A DNA stretch of 64,000 nt. Source: Paramecium tetraurelia. Taxonomy: Eukaryota > Ciliophora > Oligohymenophorea > Peniculida > Parameciidae. The notes under the pieces are model-generated. The model saw only the letters and a program-made list of their open reading frames with translations. It was not told where the DNA came from and ran no database searches. This document shows, in pieces, positions 12,324 to 25,078 of the stretch (positions are counted from its first letter, which is position 1; each line of letters starts with the position of its first letter). A program made the translations under genes and the position numbers. The DNA lies in the NCBI RefSeq assembly GCF_000165425.1, contig NW_001799620.1, positions 135,202-199,201 of the forward strand, in the 5' to 3' direction.

Positions 12324-12896
12324 TCAGTTTAACATATTTTTTAGTTTAAACTTACACTTTTTAAACAAAGGTTCTTAATTTATTTTAAGTTTTTAAGAGA
12401 CAGGATTTATTTAAGAAATAAAATTGAAGTAAGTACTTGATGAGTGTGTCAAATATTATAATTAACTATTTTACTTTTAAGCCATCAACAAGCTCTATAG
12501 ACATTTTTATCGGTATTAACTAGTTGAGTTTTTTCTTGATGATTTATGTGGCGTAGAAATGATAATCCTTTGCATGATTTTAGTGTAAGAAGGAGTAGCA
12601 GGAGGTATTCCTAGATCTACGAATTAATTCGTTTGTTGGCAACTCTAAGGTCTTTTCGGAGTAGTCGGTGTTTCTGTAGTATGATACCTGGGTTGAATGC
12701 GAGATATTGGTTGTTTAAATTTTATGGTTTTGACTTTTGAGTTACTCTTCTTGGCTGGTCCAATGGGTGCATCCCAAGGTTCTGCAAAAAACTCAGTTTC
12801 AAATCTTTAAAAAAAATTATTTCTTAGTGGCATTTATAAAAACTCTCCTGCTGCGTGATCCATATTCAACAAATCAACCTGAGGATCATGAGACAT
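12324..12896 (-). CDS. Hypothetical protein, Pro/Thr-rich
   Basis: The frame is 190 codons from the ATG at 12894-12896. The N-terminal ~130 residues are convincing: higher GC than the flanks, a TEFFAEPWDAPIG segment and repeated TP/PP sites (TETPTTPKRP, IPPATPSYTK), which could be phosphorylation targets. The last ~60 codons become AT-rich and lose this character, so the true end may lie near 12480 through an intron I could not place. No family was recognised. A small plus-strand frame starts 9 bp inside its 5' end. Confidence 0.5.
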
Positions 12897-13398
12897 CTGA
12901 TATTTATATTATTGTTTATTAAATCATATAACAATTCTAATTTTAATAAACAATACCTTAATATAATAACAATAAAAAGCTTAGGTTTTATTATTAAAAT
13001 AAGTGAAAATCAATTTATTTATACTCCTCCTTATGATAGAAATTATACTTATATATTACTAGAATATATAGATCTATTAATTTTGGACATATTTATAGGG
13101 TGAATAAACTTGCAATTTAATTGAGAATTCTTTAAAAATTGATTATCTATGTTGAATAAGGCTTTCTTAAATTTCATTTTTTAAATATTATTTCTCATTC
13201 TCATACTATAATCAGGCTATTGTTAAATGATAAAGGAATAACAATTCATCTAAACAATATATCTGTAATGGTCGATTATAATACAAAAAGAGAGCTTTTT
13301 AAGAAAAGGTAGGTAATTTTGTAATGTATCCTTGTTAATTGAATGAATAGTAATAATATCTATAATTCAATAAATTATATAAAAAAAATAAATAATTC
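12897..13398. other. AT-rich intergenic stretch
   Basis: Mostly AT-rich without a confident gene. A plus frame from 12888 to 13103 (71 codons) contains no TAA, TAG or TGA and begins MRHLIFILLFIKS, like a signal peptide, but it overlaps the start of the minus-strand gene. The remainder shows nothing recognisable and probably holds the 5' leader of the next plus gene. Confidence 0.3.
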
Positions 13399-14045
13399 AT
13401 GAACGATTTACGAAGGATAGAAAAAGAGATCCAAGAAAAGCAACGTTTAGTACAGTTCCTAGATGAAATAAGGCTCCATCATTTTTTAAGAATCCGTATC
13501 GTCCGACAGCAAGGTTGTTAAAATAGGTGAGAAGACAGGCAAACTTTATAAAGACGACCAGTCATTCGAAATATGAGGAAATGATAGACAAAGTGATGCA
13601 GAGAAGTCCACGATAAAGCAGGATAAAAGAACCACCTACTCAAGAATAAATACTAGATAACATTATCTAGGAGTTAAAAAAGGAAATTGAATAGAAAAAA
13701 GCAAATTTGTATTATAATTGTTGAAATAGATCTCCGACATTTTGTTTAAGGAGGAGGGAGCATTTTGATTAGCATGATAAGATTTTGACCCTCAAAACTC
13801 TGATCTCACATATCCATAACGAACAAGCAATTAGAAATCGTCAACCTTAATCTAAATTCCCTTGTATCTAGTTGGAAAGCAACTCGTGTGATTCAGATAG
13901 AGTGATGTCAATAATCTCAGCATGTTCTAAATAAAACAATTAGTTAGAGAAAATGCATAAATTCGTGAATTAAAAACAGAGAAACCAAAGAAAAAGATTT
14001 GCCTCGTTGCATGATCAAATAGGATTACTATATTTATTAGAGTGA
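13399..14045 (+). CDS. Hypothetical basic protein
   Basis: Predicted 200 residues; introns at 13450-13472 and 13709-13729, both needed to avoid TGA stops. The protein is basic and contains a short coiled-coil stretch (NIIQELKKEIEQKKANL) around residues 80-97, then a Ser/Asp-rich linker and a Gln/Lys-rich end. No domain was recognised. Its stop lies 11 bp before the stop of the convergent TLDc gene. Confidence 0.6.
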
Positions 14046-14056
14046 AATTCCCTCTA

Positions 14057-15551
14057 TCATTTTTACTCAATGACACTTTCCTTCTGTTGTTCAACTTCCT
14101 TCTATTGTGTATTCTCCTTCCCCGCTTCCACAATCTTGCTCTGTAATAAAGTATTGGCCTCCTTCTCCTCAACACTCCAAATTTCAATGCATGTTAACTT
14201 AATTAATAAATAGAAATGCCATACATTCAAGAATTCAATATGAGGTTCCAATATATAGCCCATCTCATAAGTGAGATCACATTAATTATTGATCCTGCAA
14301 GTAGCATTACCCTTAAGATTTTCATCGAGCCATATTCTATGATTTCCTTTTCCATCTCCTCCAAATGCCAATCCCAAAGGTTGATCAACCTTGAAAGATC
14401 TGTTGTTTATATAAGCAAAACATTATTTCGATCTTTGATCAAAAGTACTCATAAATAGTTAATATTTTGGGAGCAATGAAAATAAGAAGCTCTTTTCATC
14501 TCCAAAATACAAACTCTTAGGATCATTATCACTATAAAGAATATTCAAAGGATCCTTGAGTTTTCTCCTGATGTAATGAGTTTCGAGTGTTGGATCAATA
14601 GAGATATAGGCTCCAAATACTTGTTGTTAGAAAGTGTCATTTTATGCTTAATAAGATTGATAATAAATATTTACATTCATCTTCTCTATTTCTGAATATG
14701 AACAACAATGGTTTCTGAGCATTTATTACAATATCTGCAATGTGATCCATGTCATCTTCACTCACAGATGATGAGAATTGCAATTATAATTATTTGATTT
14801 TACTGAAATCAGGAGAACTCAATTAAAGTAATGCCAACACCTAATCATTCAAGATAAAACTGGAAGTATTCAATCTTGGTATTTGAATCTGAGATTGCTC
14901 TCCCAGAAATTTCACATTAAAATAATGTTTACATAATTTGTTAGCATAGATCAACTAAGCTTTGGCCATACTAACAAATTGATTGAATGGCATTTCATCT
15001 TTTTAATCAAATATAGTATTTGTAACTGATCTGGCAGCCAAATCATTTCTCTAAGAATTTGTTATTTAACCTCCTGAATAAATATTCAATAATTCCCTCA
15101 GAACAATGCTCCCTTGTGAATATGATACAGCAAATCTATAATAACTACTATTAATTAACTACCTGTTTATGGAGTCCTTGTCATTTTCCAAACATTCCAA
15201 ACTGATCAAGGCAAACAATTCAAACTTCTCTAAATTTCTAAACTTATAGTCACTCAGATAATAATCCTTCAATTCCTTAAGTAGTAACTCCACTAAACAT
15301 CATAACTAGAACTTACATAACCCAACAAAGTTAGTATAATCAACAGAGTGATTTGGACTTCGCTCAACCATCCAGTTGAACAATTTAATTGAAAAGTCTG
15401 GGTTTTCAGGGAAGTGCGATAGAAAAGATCTTTCCACAAGATCTTTGCCTCCATTCAGACCTGCAAACAACTTTTCTAGTTATTACAGCTATTCAGGGGT
15501 GAAAGCAACCTTTGCATGTTTAGTGATCTCTTTAGATTTGGAATTTCCCAT
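14057..15551 (-). CDS. TLDc-domain protein
   Basis: Predicted 471 residues; introns at 15293-15316, 14646-14673 and 14198-14224. The C-terminal ~170 residues form a TLDc domain: LLFIFRNRED, FGAYISIDPTLE, FLFSLLPKY, CFAYINNRSF, GLAFGGDGKGNHRIWLDENL and, after the last intron, EFLNLTCIEIWSV. In other eukaryotes TLDc proteins (OXR1, NCOA7, TLDC2) bind the vacuolar H+-ATPase and protect against oxidative stress. The N-terminus MGNSKSK is a myristoylation-type signal, as in several TLDc relatives with an N-terminal helical region. The tail is Glu/Lys-rich. The third intron is supported because its removal restores the last conserved strand. Confidence 0.85.
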
Positions 15552-15608
15552 ATAAATTTATTGTAATTGTGAAACCAATTAAATATATATATATATATCT
15601 ATGACTAC

Positions 15609-16934
15609 TCACAATGCTCTACTAAAAGCTTAGATTCCTGTTATTCCTCTACCCAAAATTAATGCATGAATATCTGATGCTCCTTCATAGGTATTCACAG
15701 TCTCTAAATTGACCATATGTCTAATCACTTGATACTCGTCACTAATGCCATTTCCTCCCATAATATCTCTGCATTCTCTGGCTATCTTCAAGGCAATTGC
15801 TAATCAAATATATATATGATGTATTACCACATGAATTTCTCTTAATTAATGATACTTATTCTGTTGCTAATTAATCATTCTCCTTTAATCTACTCACTTA
15901 TAGTACTGCTTATTAGGCCAATGCAATATCAGTTACCATTTCAGCAAACTTCTTCTAAATCAATTGGAATGATGCCAAATTTGCATCAAATTACTTTCTA
16001 TCCAAGGCATATTGACGAGTATGATGAAAACAGAATTCAGCTGCTCCCAAAGTTCCCCATGCAATTCCAAATCTTGCATTATTCAAACAGGAAAATGGAC
16101 CTTTCAATCCCTTTACTGTTGTAAACATATTTTCTTATGGGACTTTCACATTGTCCATAATAATCTGCCCTGTTATTGAAGATCTCAATGACAATTTTCC
16201 TTCTATCTTTGGTGTAGATAGACCTTTCATTCCCTTCTCTAACACAAATCCTCTTATGTCTCCCTTTTCATCCTTTGCCCAAATCACAAACACATCAGCT
16301 ATTGGTGAATTTGTAATCCAACTCTTAGTACCATTCAATATATAATAATTGTCTTTTTTCTTTGCATGGGACTTCATTGATCCAGGATCAGAACCTATAA
16401 ATGAATTACATTTACTAATATACCATGATCAGGTTCAGTCAAACCAAAGGCACCAACATATTCTCCACTTGCTAATTTTGGAATGTATTTGTCTTTCAAT
16501 TCCTTTGATCCAAATTAATAGATTGGATGTATCACCAATGAACTTTATACTGATAGAGCAGACCTGTAACCTGAATCTACACGTTCGATTTCTTTGTTGA
16601 TCAAACCATAGGCTGTATAAGAAACCCCAGAAAGGTCATATTCTGAAATTGTGCATCCTAAGAATCCCAACTTTCCCATCTCTTTGTATATTTCTGGATC
16701 AAAGTGCTCTTTACTGAATGCCTCTCTGATTCTTGGCTGCAACTAGGATTGAGCATAATTGGCTGCTTAATCTCTAATCTTAAACATGATTAAACTATTT
16801 ACCAGCTTCTCCTCACTTGTTAATTAGCTTTCTAGATTCAGGGGGTCTTTGAAATTGAAAGGCACAAACTTCTCTGATGCAAACTACCTAATTTGTTTGT
16901 TGAACAACGATTTTAATAAATTGCTTTTGCGCAT
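15609..16934 (-). CDS. GCDH: Glutaryl-CoA dehydrogenase, mitochondrial
   Basis: Predicted 422 residues; introns at 16395-16423 and 15800-15827. It is a complete acyl-CoA dehydrogenase of the glutaryl-CoA type, which oxidises and decarboxylates glutaryl-CoA to crotonyl-CoA in lysine and tryptophan breakdown. Landmarks are [31 protein letters not shown] (flavin-binding loop), [56 protein letters not shown] and [20 protein letters not shown], whose Glu in YEG is the catalytic base. The N-terminal ~25 residues ([17 protein letters not shown]) are basic and suit a mitochondrial presequence. Length is normal for the family. Confidence 0.95.
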
Positions 16935-17378
16935 TATTTTTAATTATTTGTAATATTATTAGAGATTATTTGCCTTAATAAATACCAATAGATACTAAGT
17001 TTTCAAATATTATTTATAACTAAAATTTATAATATAATAATTCTTAAACTTTAAGATTTAAAAATGCTCATAACCAAATGAGGCATCTTCAAATAGAAGA
17101 TGAGCAGATTTCTATTTTCATCTAAATAAATGTATAAATAACATTTATAAAAGTCTTTCTTTTTTCTTTAATTTAATAAGAAATATATATTATAAGTTCC
17201 ATAGAAATTGAATAGAAACTTAAATTTAAAAGTAATACTAATAAAATAACAAGTTAATTCGAAATGAATAGATATTCGTAATAATTAACAGAAACTCAAA
17301 ATTTATATGGAATATAAAAGAACTTTTGAGTTTGATTGGTAAAATAAATGTATGTGATTTATTCTTTTTATATGTATC
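16935..17378. other. AT-rich intergenic stretch
   Basis: About 440 bp between the dehydrogenase start and the kinase stop. It is very AT-rich on both strands and I see no motif-bearing frame, RNA gene or repeat. It probably holds the dehydrogenase promoter and the kinase 3' end. Confidence 0.6.
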
Positions 17379-19122
17379 TCATTTGAATAATGCAGAAAAT
17401 TCTTAAAAGTCTACTAAATTGTCTTAATTTTTGTCAACAAGCTTAAAAACAAGACTTGATTCCTCAAGTGTTGATGAATTATCCATCACTTTACATAATT
17501 GTTAAAATTCACCCAGTTCTAGCTTTTAATTCTTATTTTTATCAAAGTTTTGGAAGATTTATTCAACCTTTAAATTATTTTATTTTACAATTCTCACTAA
17601 TTCTGAAAGTATTTTCTAAAGATTAATAATATAGATACATTTGCTTTTTCTTTAGCTGGGTTAAATTATGAATCTTGGTCAGTTCCATATGAGAGTTCTC
17701 TCTTGAATTCCTCAAAGCTGATTTTTTTATCATTATTTTTATCAAATTTTGTGAATACTACTTAAATCTCTTCATTTTTCAATGCTGGAGCAACAATATG
17801 ACACAATTTAGTGAATTCATCAAAATCTAAATCACCTTGTTTATCTTTATCAAAATTCTTGAAAATATCCTCAATTTTCAAATTATTAGCTTTGATAATT
17901 TCTTTTAGATCAACAATAAGTCTCTCAGCGATATCCTTCAAATTAGAGTAATCATAATCACAAAACAATTTTTTAAACTCATCAATGCTTACTTTTTGAT
18001 CACCACTTTTGTCTACCAATTTAAATAAATGTTCCGACTCTTTGTTTGTTACTCTTGGGTCTAACGCTTGAATAAAATTATTAAATTCATTTAAATCTAA
18101 ATATCCACCTTTATCTTAATCAAATGTCTTGAATTGTTACTCAACATTTAAGTTCTTAGCTTAGATAATCTTTTAGATATTGGCTAAGATTTGTTTGGAA
18201 ACTTCATCGACTTAGAAGTTATCCTACATTATAAATGTAATTTTTACATATTTTCTATCTTCTTATGAAATCTTAAGCACTTCATGTTTGAAAACCTCAT
18301 TCCAACCCACTCTTTAATTCTCATCAACAGTTAAACACTTTTTTATGAAATCTTTGAATTATTCTGAAACTTTTTTTTCAATTGGGAACTTTAATGGAGA
18401 AGATTTAATATTTAACAGATATGAGTTGATATCTCTGCAAGGCCAAGGCTATCTACCATAGAGCATCTCATAAGCCATCACTCCAATAGACCAAATGTCA
18501 CATTTTGCAGTGTATGCAGTATTTTGAAGGAGTTAGGGTGCCATGTAAATTGGAGTTCCAACACAATCTCTTATTAGTTGTCTCCCTGTAATATCAGCTT
18601 TGGTAGCAAATCCGAAGTCAGCAACCTTATGAACATTCTTGTGAATAAGGGAATTCTCTGGCTTGATGTCTCTATGGATATACCCCCCTTTTATCATCTC
18701 CTAGAATCCAAGCATCAATTATTGCATCACTGATTAAGCTAATGCCTCTTCAAGCATTCCTCCATGTCTACTCAGAAAGTGTCTTAAGTCACCACCATCG
18801 CAAAGTTCAATAATCAATACCTATTAGAAGTTATCAAATAATCTATACTGTCTATTTTGCATCACCAAATGTTTCAATAAGTTTGACAATATTTGGATGT
18901 TAAAGTTATTTCATGATTTCTATTTCCTTATGCAAAGCATCAATCATAAACTAATCATCAAACAAAGTCATATCCATAACTAACTTATAAATACACAGAA
19001 ATACTTTTTATAGCTACAGCTTCTCCACTTTTAGTGTCTTTCCCTTTGTAAACTCTACCAAATGAGCCACGACCTAACAAATCTTTTTCAAGGTATTAGA
19101 ATCTATTCTATAATGTTTACAT
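17379..19122 (-). CDS. Calcium-dependent protein kinase with six EF-hands
   Basis: Predicted 555 residues; introns at 18980-19004, 18821-18848 and 17616-17638. The kinase domain (residues ~8-265) has all catalytic motifs: LGRGSFGRVYKG, VAIK, HKEIEIMKQL, YIHRDIKPEN, ADFGFA and DIWSIGVMAYEML; the usual APE reads APQ. A linker follows and then six 12-residue calcium loops instead of the usual four: DQDKGGYLDLNE, DKSGDQKVSIDE, DKDKQGDLDFDE, DKNNDKKISFEE, DKNKNQKLELGE and DKNQDNLVDFQE. It should phosphorylate targets in response to Ca2+, which controls exocytosis and ciliary reversal in ciliates. The first intron is fixed because its removal gives VAIKIMDMTLFDD. The frame stays open upstream of the ATG, so a longer N-terminus is possible. 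Confidence 0.93.
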
Positions 19123-20104
19123 AATTTAATTATTTATTTATTTCAATGGAAAAACTAGATAAATTATACATAAATAAACTTATTATTTGTCTGTTATTTC
19201 AAGAACTTAATATACTTTATCATTCTATTTTGTTTTTTGTTAATTTTTGTTTAATTTTTTCATTTTTAGCGGAACTTTTGCTTGTTCTTATTTAAATTTG
19301 ATTGTAAATTCTAATATTGTTTGATGAAGTTTTTCTCGTTTCTTAAAATTTATTACATTCATTTGAGTTTTAGTGTTATTAGTATCTTTAATTGATAATA
19401 ATGGTCTATATTTTTTACAAGTCCTCTATTAATTTCTGAAATAGACAATTCAAAAATATTGTATAAGCTTCTTTTAATCTTTTATTTAGTTTTAAAATTG
19501 TCTGTCAAATTCTTATAATTAAAATTTATTAAGTTTATGAAAATTCTCATGACTCTGTTTAAGGGGATAAAAATTCATATTCCCAAATTGTCAAAACTAA
19601 AATATATAAACAAAGTCAAAAGCTATTTTCCAAAAAAGACTGTTTCTTATTTGATTGTACAATTTTCTATATATGTATAAACCATTTCTTATGAGCAATT
19701 CTTTAACTTTCAATGTTGATTCAATTAATGTTGTTTGTTAATTGTAAAATGATGATTGGAATAAATATATTTGTATTTATCTTATTGATAAAAAAAATAA
19801 TCCTTCAGAATTAAAAGTATATAAATTACAGATTTTAATTTAATGTAACAAATGGAAATTATAATAAGTACAAAATCACTTTGAAATAATCAAGGGTAAA
19901 GAATTCATATTTACTAGTAATAGTATATTGGCTTGATTCTTTTAGTTACTCCTGTTACGTAATTTATTAATTTATATTTATATATTCAATCTATTTTGAA
20001 ATACATCGATATTCTTGAGAGGAATTAAATGATTTAATTGAAATATATGAGTTATTACAAATTGAATGCGATGAATCCAAAAATTATTTATTTTTAATTA
20101 ATTA
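19123..20104. other. AT-rich stretch with weak ORFs
   Basis: Very AT-rich. On the plus strand a possible small gene starts at 19691 (MSNSLTFNV). It can run with one intron (19925-19947 region) to a TGA at 20161-20163, giving about 150 residues, but it overlaps the start of the next gene and has no known motif. On the minus strand the kinase frame stays open upstream to about 19390. Neither is strong enough to call. No RNA gene or repeat was recognised. Confidence 0.25.
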
Positions 20105-23100
20105 ATGAACGTACGCTTTTAAAAAATGTTAAATTACTTCTTGGAATTATACATCAAAAATGAAGAACAATTAGTAATTTTTCCAAGATCTCTTGTTTTG
20201 TTGTTGAGGATTTAATCATCATTACTAAGCTTATCATATATTTATGGAACAGAAATCAATTCATATGTTACATTATTGAGTGAGTTTGCAAGACCTCAAT
20301 AATTTTTCGCCTCTTTAGACACTGCCTAATATATAATTTTGGTAATGTGTAATTTGTACATCATAAATTTGTTCTCAATAAATGCTCATAGCAAACATAT
20401 AGGAGTATTCGGATAATTGTTAAGAAGCAGTTTATTAAATTTTTTTTTTGAATATAGCACAGGATAAATAAAGATACTTACTCATTCATTTTTAATCCTC
20501 ATTTCATTTAGTGAAACAATAGTTTTATCTGGCACATTAAATGCCAATACAACAAATTTTTAACACACGCGATTTTCATTCTTAGATTTTATTTTGGCTA
20601 TTTTGAATTACATCATTATGATCATCTATTCATATTACGACTCATATAACGTTATCGTAGTGTTGGCTTTGGCGATCAACATTTTAAAGGCACTAAATTT
20701 AATTATATTTTCTCCTCTGAAGAACCTTTATACTAAATCTATTTTACTTACGATAAATCTTTATACATTGTTTATAGGACTACTGAAGGTTGCATCTCTG
20801 AACAAGGGATTTACAAGTGAAATCGTACTAATCCCATTCGTTTTCAATGTGACGCTTGCCTATTATTAAAGATAGTTTAAGCAGAGGGTTTTTAATTGCA
20901 AAAATGGTAATTGTAAGGTGATTAATGTTTTACTATACCTTGACAACATCAAAGACATCAAAACAATTAAGGTCGAAAAACCTTAATCTGCCAAGGAGAG
21001 AATCATCTATTCAAGCATTCTCATGTTGTAAGGACAAGATTATGAAGCATATTTGGAATTAAATTCGATACCAGAAGTGTAGTTAAATATTTTAGAGAAG
21101 TTTAAAAGGAAAGTGATTTTAAAGTAATGTATAACTAAGATTGATTGCAAGATCTAAGTTGAATCTAATTAACAACACAAGATCGCTTTAGCAGTATCTT
21201 CTCTAATGCAGAGTGAAGAATCAAATTTATTAATAAGAAACGATATACTTAGCATTTTAAGAGATAAGATAGCTTGTTAATAGTTATTGATGCAAAGTTA
21301 GACCTATAGCAATTACACAACTTATCTTCGTTTTGTAGAGAAGGCCTTAAATTTACAAAAAAAACTAGAAAAACAATACGCAGATTTTCCTTGTGATAAG
21401 ACCCAAAGTATACTAGGATTTTATTACGCAGAAATCATTAATGATTTTCTTTAGACTAACTAACTTTTCAGTATTATTGCACTTTCTGATGAGAAAATCA
21501 AAAGAGTGGGAACATACTAAGATGTATTTTCAAACAGGATGATTTATTTAACATCCAAATTCTCCCATACTTTAGTAATAACAAGATGTTCCAATGATGC
21601 AAGTTAATTTCTACACAAAACTAATGAGCAACTATAAGGCAAATCTATAAATTGTTTGATTCCCCCTGGAATTGCAGAACATCATGATAAATTTGTTTTT
21701 CAATTCTTATAAACAGGATAAGCTAAATTTATGAGAAAAATCAATTCAAGTTATCTGTACTATTTGCAATAAAACATAGTGACACAAATTGAATTTGTTT
21801 TTGATGTTAATTTGCTTAATGATTTCAGTTTTATATCATTCATTTAACCAACATCAAATTAATAAATGTTTCTCATTTTAGACTAAAATTAAAAAATATC
21901 TAGTCTAAGTGAAGGATTGGTAGTTGAATTGGGAACGAAAATCCCACTCCACAGTTACATAGGAGTCAATATCAAGAAGGTTTTACCTGATTTTCCTCTT
22001 ATAATTAGTGGAACTTAATATATAGAAAATGCAGAAGCTCAATTTTCTAAATTGAACGAGGAAGTTTAATTAAGTACAGGTTCATCCTAACTTGTAACTC
22101 TGATTACTTCATATACTGCAATGCCATGCACATTTCAAGGCGAACAGTTATATTATATCCTCACCTTTGACTTTTTCAAAAAACCTAGTTACTAATCATA
22201 ACCAAGCATTTCCCATATAAGTCCCACTTATAGTCCCAAAAAAGAAGACTAAGAGTTCAATTTTTTCACTTTAGTTAATTAAGAAAGTAAGGTCAAAATT
22301 CCTTATCATGACATTTGTAGTTTTAAAAAAAACACCAATTCATTTTATTAAATTCAATTGAAGGGAAGCCAATAGGAAGCAATCGAATAGTCTGAATAAA
22401 ATGAAGTCAAATTGTTTTCTTATTTAGAACATACTAATTTAATTAGTCCTAGCAGATGCAATGAGAATTTACTTGCTTAATAATAATATTTTTCAAAATC
22501 CAAATCTCGTAAATATATACTTTAAATCTCCGGCAAAGATTAAGATTAGTATAGTAATGAGAAATAACAGGCCTTCCAAGATGATAGATCCTCTCAAATT
22601 TCAAGTTTATAAGGTGCCAGAAGATCTAAGTTTTATAAGAAATATGAGATTTTTGCCAAAATTAATGAATCAGACAGTTTTTCCAAAAACCATAAACTAT
22701 TCATTATAATGCTTCTTCTTTGCATCATAATTCAATTTTCAATCCAAATCATAGTAATTTTTATCTAATATCAACTAGTAATTGACAGAAATCAACTCAA
22801 ATTTAGAAGGACTTGCATCTGATATAGACCTGCTTTAAATAAAGAATTTTATATTCCAGCCCTTAGAAACATTTCTAGTAACCAGATGGGCAATAGTCAA
22901 TTATAACTTATTAAGAGATTAAAAATAAATTAATTTAACACAGTATGTCGAATTAATTAAATTCCCAAGAGCAAATCTGAATTTGGGTTACGATTCATTA
23001 GATCAGAATCTCAAGAAAGCATTTAATAGACCTGAATTATAAGAATTTTTAAAGAATACTTATTTGGAAGTATATGTTTATGTCAAAACAAACTAAGGTG

Positions 23101-24489
23101 AAATCTATAACATATCCCTAAGAAATAGCATTAATATTTTAATAAATTATTAATACACCTTTAAAATGGCTTATATTTTGGATGGATCAGCAGTAGCTGA
23201 TAGTCCTTACGTATATTTTTAATACAGAAATTATTTGCCTATAAAAGAGAAATTCTCAAATCTTAATGAAATAGTTTTGATCGACACTATGTAGAGAGCA
23301 ACTAATATCAATGATTAAGTGAGGGTCATTTTTATTATAAGCATAACGATTCTGATTGCTTTTTTATGTTTAACACTTCTATATTTTATCAGAATTACTA
23401 GAAATATCAATAAGTACTATGTTCTAATGTAGAATATCTCCAATTAATATATTGAAAACGACCTGACTCGGTTAAAGAGTCTATCTGAGAAAATCAGCAA
23501 AGATCAAAACCTATTATTTAAATATTAATTTAGCTTATCTGAGAAGGAAAAGTTCTTCGAAACTATAGTTGATAGGAATAGTACAATGAGAAGAATCAAT
23601 TAGAAGTTACAATCTGTCAGCATGCAGGAAATTTATTATTATATATTTATTTTCACAACTATATTACTAATAGGTGGAAATGCTATCTTAACTTTTTTTG
23701 AAGGTTAAACATATTTAAACAAATATCCAGCCACGTCGCGCTTTTATAAAGCAGTTTCTGATATTGGCACTGATGTACCTACTATGTATGCTCAAAGAGA
23801 TGTACTTTATGGGAGAGCTAATTTCCCCTTTTATACTTAAGTCGATATTGAAAACATTTTAAATGAAATTCAAATGGCTATCAATCGAACTCAACTATTT
23901 TCTAGTGAAGATTACGATTTCGATAAGTAATTTATGCTATTAGTTTAGTTTCCTTGTATCAGATTCATTCAAAGAATACTTTTAAACTTTGTAGGATTAA
24001 GATTTATGTGATTATATTCCAGATGAATTGCAAGAGCGTTCTAAAACTCTCTGTCCTTTGGTAATGAGCCAGAATATGAAGAGAGGATTAAAGGCAGTCT
24101 TAATTTATATAATCAATTTCATTAAGACAGATATGGAAATCAATAAGTTTTAAGTGAGAACCTAAGCTAGTTTTTTAGAATTGGAGGGAGGATTTTTAGT
24201 CTCAAATCTTATTAAACTCATTAATGATAAGTTTAATGTGGATTTGATGAATTAAACCAAGTACTATATCTCAACAATTAATGTAATCAATTATTAAATT
24301 TAGATACACAATATAATAGTTTTAATTTTACTATTCTTCATTGCACAAATCATTCTAACAGTTGTAGTCCAAAGATTAGCATACAAATATCATCTTGTCA
24401 AAAGATTAACTTACTTATTACCTCAAAGAACTTTATTATTCGATGATGTTTACGAAAGAAACATCCGATAATTATTATAGCAACAATGA
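20105..24489 (+). CDS. Multi-spanning membrane protein with PAS domain
   Basis: Predicted 1,445 residues; introns at 22754-22778 and 23927-23948. It opens with several hydrophobic segments (residues ~60-240, such as FILAILNYIIMIIY), then a cytosolic region. The PAS-like domain has SQFLHKTNEQLQGKSINCLI followed by PPGIAEHHDKFVFQFL, the FG-x-x-Eliγ-like PAS signature. More membrane spans follow (LFIIMLLLCIIIQFSIQIIV; VIFIISITILIAFLCLTLLY; YYYIFIFTTILLIGGNAIL; VLILLFFIAQIILTVVV). The layout resembles a large alveolate family related to slime-mould tiny-macrocyst (Tmc) proteins. Function is unknown; a sensor role is inferred from the PAS fold. An in-frame ATG at 20126 is an alternative start. Both introns restore the frame between conserved parts. 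Confidence 0.75.
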
Positions 24490-25078
24490 AATTATTAGAA
24501 ATTTTGATCTCTTAAATTATAATCTTTTAGTTAAAGATCTATCTTTTTTTAGTGATTTTTAATTTTATAATGCAGTATTAAAGTTGTTATTAAGAATAAT
24601 TTCCTATTATTGGCTATAAAATTGTAGATCATTAAAATTTACTATCATTTCAAATTTCATATAAAACAATAGAGAAGAACGAACAAACTTTAAATATGCA
24701 ATATATTAAAGCTCAATTGGCCCTTCTTTCCCTGTGTAAAAGAAAATTTTTTCTCATTTAAACATTAAATATAAATAATGGTTAAGTTGTATTAAATCAA
24801 AGAACAAAATAAGAATCTAAATTTAGGATATGAAATAATTCATAATAATTATGAGATTTCCAGTTCACAACATTATATGTTGATGCAAATAATTTTATTT
24901 AGAAAGTTTAAAGTTTAACTCATTTCTAATAAGCATAACAAAATGCAATATACTTTAACCATGTTATAAAATAAGTATCTTAGCAATGCTTTGGTCTGAG
25001 GAGCATGTGTTTTGGAAAACTGTATTTTTTATATAGATAATTTTATAGTCATTGTCACATAAAACACTAAATCAATTT
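24490..25078. other. AT-rich intergenic stretch
   Basis: About 590 bp lie between the convergent stops of the PAS membrane protein and the small CaaX-like gene. Very AT-rich, with short TGA-limited frames on both strands. I see no motif, RNA gene or repeat. Confidence 0.55.

Noticed and set aside
14216-14458. Plus-strand ORF over the TLDc gene
   Set aside because: Antisense to conserved TLDc strands; no motif of its own.
15849-16600. Plus-strand ORFs over the dehydrogenase
   Set aside because: They are antisense shadows of glutaryl-CoA dehydrogenase, whose motifs all read on the minus strand.
18951-18984. Alternative 34-nt first intron in the calcium-dependent kinase
   Set aside because: It would delete MDMTLFDD and leave a poor VAIK region; the 25-nt intron at 18980-19004 restores a normal kinase sequence.
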